NCBI RefSeq assembly: GCF_001949145.1
Contig: NW_019091418.1
Location: forward strand, 2,106,902 to 2,170,901
Length of the DNA stretch: 64,000 nt
Origin: Acanthaster planci
Lineage: Eukaryota; Echinodermata; Asteroidea; Valvatida; Acanthasteridae
Reading direction: 5' to 3'
Every line of letters starts with the position of its first letter. The stretch's first letter is position 1. Below the pieces are notes generated by a model. The model saw only the letters and a program-made list of their open reading frames with translations, was not told the origin of the DNA and ran no database searches. Shown here in pieces: positions 56,598-64,000 of the stretch. The translations under genes were made by a program, and so were the position numbers.

Positions 56598-59175
56598 AAT
56601 ACAAAAATGTATACAAAAAGGAATTCATGCAGTCATTGCCAGCTAGGAAAATCGTACAGTATTTATTGTTGGCGTCACTTATTTACAATTTTTACTTACC
56701 TAAACAAGGCAAGGGTAGCCGGTCCTTGAGTGTTGTCCATCGGCAACGCCCTTTTCCATGCTTGGAGAGTGAGACCCAGATCTTTCACCATTTGTTGTGT
56801 CATTTACATCAAGGTTCTGGGATCATGAGAAAGCATCACCAAAGAAAAAAATCGACGAGAACTGTACTCGGGTATAAATAATTTATTAACTCCAGAACTC
56901 ACATTTTGAAGAACATAATTCAGAAATGAATCGTACTAGATGGGCGCTGTCGACGGTGTCACTGGGACCAACTACGCCGAACACAGCAACGTGGCCGAAA
57001 TAAAAAGACATTATTACGCAATCTAACTAACAAATGAATAGGCAATTAAACCTAGCCTGGTGTATTCAAAAAGCGTGAAGAATGTGTGACGACACACTGA
57101 CATAAAACGTTCCGGGGAACAGTTCCCCTTTACTTTAAAGCATTCTGTTCTTACGACCTTTGAACTGGACTGTTCTGTCTGCACCAAACGGCACGTTCCG
57201 TTCTGAATACCCAAACAAAACAAACCCACAGGGAAAAAAAATACCAACTGACGAGGGGGTTGGTCTTGCATATTGTTATACCAAGACACTACGTGCATAA
57301 GAAACGTACGTGTGCCTTTTTAAGGTGGAACAGGTGTGACTAAAGTGAGACACAATTCAAAAGAAATCAGCTTTGGCGAAGTATGTTGACCTAATAGTAA
57401 CTCCGTACTCCTGTGGCCTTTGGATTTGACCCAGATCCATTCGATCTCGCTGCAGCAACAAAAGTGAGACTGTGAGCTGCCAAGATTGCCTTCCTGATGA
57501 AAATAACAGCGCAATAATCACTGTTTCGTCCACCGATCAAGTTGGTTTTCAATTTGCTCCACATGCTAACAGTGACAGCTCAGCCTTTTATAACAGACAG
57601 AATTAGCCTTAATGCAAATAAAGTATTTTTTTTTCTTTTGACTAACATCCAAAATGAATTCATTTGGTGTTGTTCCCTGAATCTATTATTGCATTCCCTA
57701 AATATCAAGTCGATGGTAGCATGGACTTTATTAGTGTCTACGGGATGTGATATTTGGGGTCAACAATTTATTAAAGGGTGGACGTGAAACAAGGGGTTTG
57801 GGTGACAGTCAAACTGTATGGTTGGTTTATTGCTCTCACTTCTCTTCATCAAAGTTCAATGTGGGATTTGAAGAAGGTGTAGCTTAACATAATACAACAC
57901 ACAAAAGGCAAAGTTATAGAGAGGCGAAGTTGTATACGAGTGTAACTAAACTACTGTTTGGCAGGACCATCGGAAATGCAAGTCAGACGGAGTGGGTTAC
58001 GGTAGTGTGTGTTGCATCGCACAGCTAGGCCACACTCGTCAGGCCGGGCCGTGGTGGGAGCTGTCCCGGACCACAACGGTGACTAGCAAGGGCTGGACGG
58101 GGCCAGCGCCGATATGTACCGACCGCATTGCCGCTCAGACCGCAATGTGTTGAGCGCAATGATAAGATCGCCGCACTGTGTATCATTGGCTCAGCGTAGA
58201 GACGGGGAGGACAGGGCGAGTTAGCAGGACAAGGATGGCGAGGGACACGGGAATGTCTCGCCCGGCAATCGGTTCGGACGTAGCAGTGACGGGCCGCTAC
58301 GACTCTCACTAGCACCCTGGGCTGATTCGTACCGCTCTCGCATCGGTCCAAGCTAAGCTAGCTGGTCATTCATATGGTTACATTTCTTCGCCATAAGAAT
58401 GGTTAACTATCGCACTTCTCTCGGAAAGGGTCCAACCGCCGCACTATGTTAGGTTCCGTTCTCGCAACAAGGGTTTGGTCCGCCGCACCTGACCGACGAG
58501 CTTTAGGAAAATCTGCTCTATTTATAGGATTCTAGAGGCTTAGGAATTAATAAAATATGAGCGTCGCTGAACAGCTCAACCAATGAAAATCTTCCATTTC
58601 AAAGAGTCACATGACTTCCAGCTAGAGTCTTGTGCAAGAATCTAAGTGTCGTATGTAAAAAGGTAAAATACAGAATAAGAAGTCACGTGTACAAAGTGTA
58701 GAGCCGGGTGCGTGTAATCTGTGGCGAATGATTGACAGTTACAAAGTCTGAGGTTTCTGAATATTAGCATTTCAGGGAACCGTACCACGCCAAATCACGC
58801 AGCCACATGGAGGGGAATTTCGACATGCTAAAACTGAGCAGAGAAAACACAAGGACAAAGGAGTGAAGGAACACGCGATCACGCCAGAGTACAGCATGAA
58901 TAACTTAATACAAAATTAGCGTCTCTGCTACATGTCCATAATGCATAGCTGAGCTAAATAAGAGACCCTGAGAAATGCAAGTGCCGAGAACGAGTAAAAC
59001 TAGGGGGCGCTAAAATTCCAAGTTTTGCGGGTGCGCAACAGTACGTTACACGCTTAAACTGTGCATCGCTACGCATACGAGTGCAACGTGTGTCATGCTA
59101 AGGTAAGCACCAGTCGCCTATATACACAAATAACATGGTGGATCTAATTTTAGTCATACAATACCGCATCCGACA
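56598..59175. other. Region between two retrotransposon fragments, possible LTR material
   Basis: No host gene was recognised. On the minus strand a TATAAATA word (58519-58526) and an AATAAA (57826-57831) are spaced like promoter and polyadenylation signals. TGTAACGTACTG on the minus strand at about 59050-59039 would suit an LTR start. The block 58020-58500 is GC-rich with many GCCGCA words. On the plus strand ACA at 59133-59135 is followed by TGGTGGATCT, which could be an LTR end and primer-binding site for the Gypsy copy downstream. No matching LTR pair was found, so these are hints only. Confidence 0.3.
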
Positions 59176-59825
59176 ATGGACTGGGACAGTGCAGATAGAC
59201 TGCAGGCCTATAAGGATGTCAAACAAACGTCTTCATGTGGTTGAATGTACAGAAGATTGCAGATGCTGACCAGCACAACTACATTATATTATGGTCAGGC
59301 AAGGAGGGCCTCCGCATGTTCAACACATTGGGCCTGACAGAGGATGAACTCAGAAACCCTCAGAACATTTGGGACAGATTTTCCAAGCAGATACAGCCCA
59401 AGGAAAATTTTCGCATCCATCGTTTGGAATTCCAGCGATTTGTGCAACTCGACACTGAGAGCGTTCAGCATTGAGTTCTGTACACACTGCAAATCTAAAG
59501 CCATGAAATGTCAGTTCGCAAATGACGCAGCACTCAGTGAGAGAATCATTGGGGTGTTAATCTCTGGTGGGAAATATCCTGACGCACAAAAGAAGCTGTT
59601 GCAGAAAGATGATACAGTGCAATTGAAGGATGCCTTGGACATTTGCCGTACGCATGAAGCCAGTGTCAGACACATGGCCAAGTTGAGCCATATTGGAAAA
59701 GCCAATGTGGATGCCGTCAAAACGCGTGGACATTGCAAGAACTGTGGTTGACAGCACCCGTACAGACCACGTGACAGGTGCCCTACATATGGTACGCAGT
59801 GCAATGGCTGTGTCACTCGACATTG
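59176..59825 (+). pseudogene. Gypsy gag with zinc knuckle, broken
   Basis: The frame starts MDWDSADRLQAYKDVKQ at 59176 and meets a TGA at 59242-59244. The capsid continues one frame over at 59235-59474 (GKEGLRMFNTLGL...ENFRIHRLEFQRF) and returns to the first frame from about 59480 (ANDAALSERIIGVLISG...DALDICRTHEAS). The zinc knuckle then starts CKNC and continues with H and C, but a TGA at 59749-59751 falls inside it. Gag would form the particle and bind element RNA. This copy cannot make it. Confidence 0.8.
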
Positions 59826-60259
59826 AATTAAAGCATCGTCCAGGATCGCATACACTCAAAGTGAAGGTGGACACAGGTGTGCAAGGGAATATCCTACCCC
59901 TTCGCACATTTCGACGTATGTTTCCACAGCTACTCGACACTGATGGGTTCCCTAAACCTGGCTCTATTACCCCACATGGTACGCTCCTTGTCGCTTACAA
60001 TGGTACGCGCATCTACCAATACGGTTGCATCAAGCTTCTTTGCTGTTACGGTGATGCGGACTGGGTGGATGCAACATTCTTTGTGGCTGATACCGACGGT
60101 CCAGCAATCCTTGGACTTCCAACGTCGCGAGCACTTCATCTCATTACGCTCCATTGTGCAGTTCGCGAGGTACCGCCGCACAGCAGAAAGCTGGCGGATG
60201 GCGATGCCTCCCTACAATTGGGACATGGACAGAATACACCCATATGCACTAAGGACGAC
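59693..60259 (+). pseudogene. Gypsy aspartic protease region
   Basis: In the frame used from about 59780, the catalytic Asp-Thr-Gly lies at 59870-59878 within KVDTGVQGNILPLR. A flap-like region follows, then DGPAILGLPTSRAL, the conserved hydrophobic-Gly segment of retroviral-type proteases. The protease would cut the polyprotein. The frame runs straight into the insert at 60260, after which its residues are foreign. Confidence 0.8.
60255..60259. repeat. Target-site duplication ACGAC, left
   Basis: ACGAC lies directly before the inserted TGTC... sequence and is repeated exactly at 61607-61611. Confidence 0.8.
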
Positions 60260-61606
60260 TGTCTTAATGGTTTTCTTTTCTGCAAGTACAGTATTGAATT
60301 GTCCTATGTAAACTCACCCCCGGTTTTTGAGAATGGAACAGCCAGATTAAGAGTTTTCTGTGGAGCTCAAAGTAGTTTATTATGCAAATTAGAAATGCAA
60401 ATTTGAGTATGCTCCACTGATTCAGATGGGAAGTGCAGTGTGGATGTATGTATTGGAGGGCAGACACACCCATGCTTTCTGTGTGAATAGACATGCATGT
60501 ACATACTGTGTGTGACAGCTAATGCTTATAACACAGCGCATTTCAGATGTACGTCTTTCAAGAATGATACATGTAGTTGCCAATTGGAAAACTGTAAGTG
60601 TAACCTTATTTTTATTTTCAAATTAGCTACACTATTCTATAAGCAAGTAGTTTGGAGTATTTTTGTGTGTCTTACTGTGCCAGATATTAGCGAGAGATGT
60701 AAAATTAAGCATGGTTTATACGCATCTTATAATAACCATCCCCAAGAAATTATGATAGAGGCAGAGTTATTGTTTCCATGTTCTTTAAAGAATTTGTACA
60801 TATTTTTTTTTCTCTATTTAACCAAAGGGCTACCCGGTAGGGCCAGCATAGTGGTAGCCACTTGGCCCCGCCCACAAGGAATATTGCCCGTTGGGCCATC
60901 GAAATGTACATGTATGCCGAGGCTTTTGGGGGACAATCTGATAGGGAGCCTGTCTACTCTGTGCGGATGCCTCGTTCTGTGTGACGCCATGCTTGGGTAG
61001 GACGCCTCGTTCTGTGTGAACGCCATGCTTGGGCGGATGCCTCGTTCTGTGTGAACGTCATGCTTTGATGGACCCCTTGTTCTGTGTGAACGCCCGCTCT
61101 GTGTGGACCCTCGTTCCTTTGTATGAACACCAGACTCTGGCTGGATCCTCGTTCTGTGTGAATGCCCCGCACTGTGTGGACCCCCCCCCCGTTCTGTGGG
61201 AACGCCCAGGTATGTGTGGACCCTTATTCTCTGTGACCAGCCTGAGACTGGGAACAACCCCAACTCTTGGAGGACTCTGGTGCTGAGTGATTGTTCATTG
61301 CCCTGGGGGCACCGTTTCTAGAAGGCCAGCAACATTTAGCACCTGGGGAGAAGTATATAGTGTCGGCTGAACCATTGTTTTAGCTGATATCTGTTGAATG
61401 ACGTTTATGTAAATTTAAGATTGGAGGTAATTGTAAATATATTCATGTATTACCTTTTGAATTGAATTAAATTATTATATTTTGTTATTGTATTTGCAAA
61501 CTTTGGGTATGGTTTTGTGGCTAGACTTGTCCTTGTCGTGTGGCACCCTAGTTTCAACTATTCACTGCGACATCACACACGGGAAGCACAGACTCGTGAT
61601 GTGACA
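60260..61606. mobile_element. Nested solo LTR, 1,347 bp
   Basis: The insert begins TGTCTTAATGG and ends GATGTGACA, giving the TG...CA ends and TGTC/GACA short inverted repeat of an LTR. It is flanked by perfect 5-bp ACGAC duplications. Leaving out the insert with one duplication makes the host Gypsy pol frame continuous, so it postdates that copy. A TATA-like AGTATATAG lies at about 61350 and an A/T-rich possible polyadenylation region around 61460. No internal coding region or second LTR is present, which fits recombination between two LTRs. The parent family is not identified. Confidence 0.8.
60955..61240. repeat. Minisatellite inside the solo LTR
   Basis: A unit of roughly 35-45 bp centred on CTCGTTCTGTGTGAACGCC, with variable GGACC/GGATG and ATGCTTGG-like parts, recurs about eight times. 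It is absent from the LTR ends. Confidence 0.75.
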
Positions 61607-61611
61607 ACGAC
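61607..61611. repeat. Target-site duplication ACGAC, right
   Basis: Exact copy of 60255-60259 directly after the insert's CA end. Confidence 0.8.
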
Positions 61612-62301
61612 CATCGCAAACTGTACCCTGATCGCTTCACTGGGATTGGACGGTTTCCCGGTGAGTACCATATCGAACTCAAGGACAATGCGTGTCCGGT
61701 CGTGCAAGCTCCGCGCAAGTACCTCATCCAAATTAAGGAGGAGCTAAAAGCTAAACTGGACAGAGTGGAAAGTCTGGATGTCATTGCTAAAGTGACGGAA
61801 CCCGCTGACTTGGTCTCGTCGCTGGCATTCACCAGGAAAGACAATGGCAGCCTCCAATTGTGCCTTGACCCACAGGCACTGAACAAGGCGTCCAAACGCA
61901 CCTACCACAAGACTCCAACTCTCGAGGAGATAACCCACCAGTTCAATGGCGCGAAAATATTTAGCAAACTTGACGCACAACATGGGTACTGGAGCATTGT
62001 GCTGGATGAGGATTCCAGTCTTTCAACGACTTTCAACTCACCACTTGGGCGATATCGTAAGCGCCGTTTGCCTTTTGGCCTCAAGGTCTCTCAAGATATC
62101 TTCCAGGAGAGAATGGACATGATCTCGGAGCAGTGCCCTGACACTTTTGGGATCGCAGACGACGTTGTGGTGTTCGGGGCGACAGTTAAAGAACATGAGA
62201 AACATTTGCACAATCTCAAGCATGTTGCCGTCAAAGATGGTCTCATCTTCAATTTTGGCAAATGCAACGTGCGTACCCCGTGCATCAAGTTCTTCGGTTG
62301 A
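61612..62301 (+). pseudogene. Gypsy reverse transcriptase
   Basis: Open from the end of the solo LTR to a TGA at 62299-62301. It includes APRKYLIQIKEELKAKLD, the fingers motif FSKLDAQHGYWSI (about 61960-61998), LPFGLKVSQDIFQ and the catalytic box IADDVVVFG, with the two aspartates near 62158-62163. The box has Ile-Ala in place of Tyr-x, as in other Mag-like elements. It would copy element RNA to DNA. The stop and damage elsewhere make it inactive. Confidence 0.85.
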
Positions 62302-62975
62302 CTCTACGACGCATCTGGCGTGCACCCGGACCCAGACAAGGTCCAGGACATACATGCATTGCCCGCCCCCGGCACTGTCAATGAGCTCCAACAATTCCTT
62401 GGTTTAGTGCAGTACCTTGCACCATTTGTTCCCCGGCTTGCTGACCACACTGACACTCTTCGCGCATTGCTCCGCAAGGATAGTGATTGGCAATGGAATG
62501 AATCGCATCAGAAGACATTCGACAACGTGAAGTCACTGATCACTGCAGAATGTACACTTACTTACTTCAACCCGCACAAACCAACAGTGGTACAAGTAGA
62601 CACATCCTCCAAGGGACCCGGAGCCGCCCTCTTACAGGACGACAAGCCAATCGCGTTCGCCAACAAAGCCTTGACAGCCACAGAACAGCGATACGCTAAT
62701 ATAGAACGGGAGTTATAGGCTATGGTTTTTGGCTGAACCCGGTTCCACACTTACCTGTAGAGAGCAAAGTTTGTTGTGGAATCAGATCACAAGCCCTTGG
62801 AGAACATTCAACACAAAAGCCTTGCAAACACTCCACCGCAGCTTCAGCGCATGATGCTACGTCTGCAACCCTACGATTTCACGATCATCTACAAACCTGG
62901 TCGCGACATGGTCCTCGCTGACGCGAAGTCCAGATTACATCCGGCAACTGGACCTGCGATTCCCTTCGATACGAC
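62302..62975 (+). pseudogene. Gypsy RT thumb/connection and RNase H region
   Basis: The same frame continues after the TGA with LQQFLGLVQYLAPFVPRLAD (thumb/connection), then VVQVDTSSKGPGAALLQ and EQRYANIEREL (RNase H core). A TAG at 62716-62718, a TGA at 62734-62736 and a TAG at 62758-62760 follow, after which VVESDHKPLENI and IIYKPGRDMVLADAKSR complete the domain. There are three stops but no frameshift, so decay here is by point substitution. Confidence 0.8.
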
Positions 62976-63900
62976 CATTTATGCAATGCAGTTTTCGCGA
63001 GCAAGACTTTCTCAACTGAAGCAGGAGACTGCAAGCGATTCCACCCTCCGACCACTGGCAGAGATAATCATGGTTGGAGGGCCAGAGAATGCAAAAAGAC
63101 TTGCCAAAATGCCTTCGCCACTTCTGGTCATGTCGGGATGAACTGTCTGTTGATGATGGCCTAGTCATCAAGGGCGACAGAATCGTCATTCCCGAGTCGC
63201 TGCAAAGTGACGTTCTTGTGAGAACACACTTCACACCAAGGTGTTACTAAATGCCAGCTGAGAGCTAAAGCATGCGAGTATTGGCCAGGAATCAACAAGG
63301 ACATTGAACAGTTGGTCGGGAGATGCCCTGTGTGCCAGACGCACCAGCGTAAACAGCCCCCTGAACCGCTCTTGCCCCATGCCGTTCCTCAACGACCATG
63401 GCAGACTGTCGCGACAGACTTCTTGCATTTCAATAATGCCGAATATCTCATTGTCGCGGACTATTACTCTAAGAACACATTCATCCGTCGACTCCATGGA
63501 CTGTGCACTAGCGCAGCAGTTGTCACTCTAACGAAACAAATCTTCAGCGAGCATGGTATTCCAATGACAGTCGTCAGTGACAATGGTCCCCAATATGTTA
63601 GTCGCGAGTACCGCCAGTTCGCCAGTAACTGGAGTTTTGACCATGTCACCTCCAGCCCTCGATACCCACAGAGCAATGGGTTCATTGAGCGGATGATACA
63701 AACGGTGAAATTGACCTTGACAAAGGCTACGTAGTCTAACATGGATACTTACCTTGCACTTCTTTGTCTGCGTACAACACCGATCGAAAACGTTCTTCCC
63801 TCCCCTGCAGAGCTACTATATGGCCACAAGCTCCGTGACAACCTTCCTTCGAAGATCCGTAATGCGAGGTATGTCAAAGACTATGTCACAGTCAGTGAAC
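62976..63900 (+). pseudogene. Gypsy integrase
   Basis: The pol frame ends at 63141, and the integrase continues in another frame by about 63250, so a shift lies between them and damages the start of the zinc-binding region. CPVCQTHQ (from 63324) keeps its cysteine pair. The catalytic triad is Asp at 63417-63419 (TDFLHF), Asp at 63579-63581 (VVSDNGPQYV) and Glu at 63687-63689 (NGFIERMIQ), with 35 residues between the last two. A TAG at 63732-63734 is followed in the same frame by ALLCLRTTPIENVLPSPAEL to near 63850. The active-site residues are intact but the gene is broken. Confidence 0.85.
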
Positions 63901-64000
63901 CGTGAACATGTAGACGTCTCCCTCCTTGAGCTCCAAAAAATCGTCATTTACAGCTCCTTTTCTTACTTCTTCCTTCGGTTGCTTGCTACAATTCGGCCCA
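63901..64000. other. Window end, downstream of integrase
   Basis: No env-like frame or LTR start can be recognised before the window ends. Confidence 0.4.

Larger units (their letters stand above)
59176..63900 (+). mobile_element. Decayed Gypsy (Mag/SURL-like) retrotransposon, gag-PR-RT-RH-IN
   Basis: Domains appear in the usual Gypsy order across about 4.7 kb. They include gag with a zinc knuckle, an aspartic protease with DTG, a reverse transcriptase with an IADD catalytic box, RNase H, and an integrase with a D,D35E triad. The coding strand carries several in-frame stops and at least three frame changes, so it is inactive. A separate 1,347-bp insert splits it at 60260-61606. The window ends before any 3' LTR. 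The RT and gag motifs are most like the Mag lineage known from sea-urchin SURL elements (family knowledge; not searched here). Confidence 0.85.

Noticed and set aside
59049-59176. Definite 5' LTR and primer-binding site of the Gypsy copy
   Set aside because: ACA followed by TGGTGGATCT is suggestive, but no LTR start or 3' partner lies in the window.
60955-61263. 149-codon minus-strand frame rich in HTERG-like repeats
   Set aside because: Produced by the minisatellite in the solo LTR; no sign of a real protein.

Overview
The window looks like metazoan nuclear DNA. It is AT-rich and gene-poor, coding sequence is split by GT-AG introns, and much of it is decayed mobile DNA. The mix of elements (Mag/SURL-like Gypsy, non-LTR reverse transcriptase, tRNA-derived SINEs with TAA-rich tails, DUF4806-like and nucleotide-diphospho-sugar transferase families, frequent AGGCCTA-type words) suggests a marine invertebrate deuterostome such as an echinoderm, hemichordate or lancelet. 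This is an inference, and the species cannot be fixed from the sequence. Runs of n mark assembly gaps at 1330, 40139-40161 and 50648-51245.

Layout. 0-15 kb: almost no host genes. There is a foldback MITE (492-699), a 109-bp-arm inverted repeat around a tRNA-like sequence (1221-1506), a broken non-LTR reverse transcriptase on the minus strand (2740-3235), possible fragments of a sulfotransferase (5547-5921) and a transposase/integrase-associated domain (9929-10051), a 1.75-kb foldback element with CpG-dense arms and a near-perfect 8-bp target duplication (12539-14290), and a small 44-bp-arm foldback (14586-14841). 15-43 kb: three paralogues of a Golgi-type nucleotide-sugar transferase. Copy A (15557-16701) is dead. 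Copies B (24061-27190) and C (40295-42823) each form a clean two-exon gene whose first exon encodes only the membrane anchor. The duplicated block includes several kilobases of flank, and a relic of the 3' flank lies near 31.8 kb. Between them are a 414-bp hAT-like MITE, a degenerate repeat array, a broken zinc-finger/SAM-like gene and a 3.2-kb element with long terminal inverted repeats (32584-35817).

46-55 kb: exons of a DUF4806-like gene on the plus strand, with splice sites whose phases fit but with several frame lesions. It is interrupted by a coding-length minisatellite and the large gap, and contains a GC-rich CpG block in one intron. 55-64 kb: two decayed LTR retrotransposons. One is a gag-protease fragment on the minus strand. 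The other is a Gypsy gag-PR-RT-RH-IN copy on the plus strand, split by a 1,347-bp TG...CA insert with a perfect 5-bp target duplication, read here as a solo LTR carrying its own minisatellite.

The only genes that look intact are transferase copies B and C. Their shared anchor exon and N-terminal half suggest both products act in the secretory pathway on the same or closely related acceptors. All family names come from reading motifs by eye; no database search was run.
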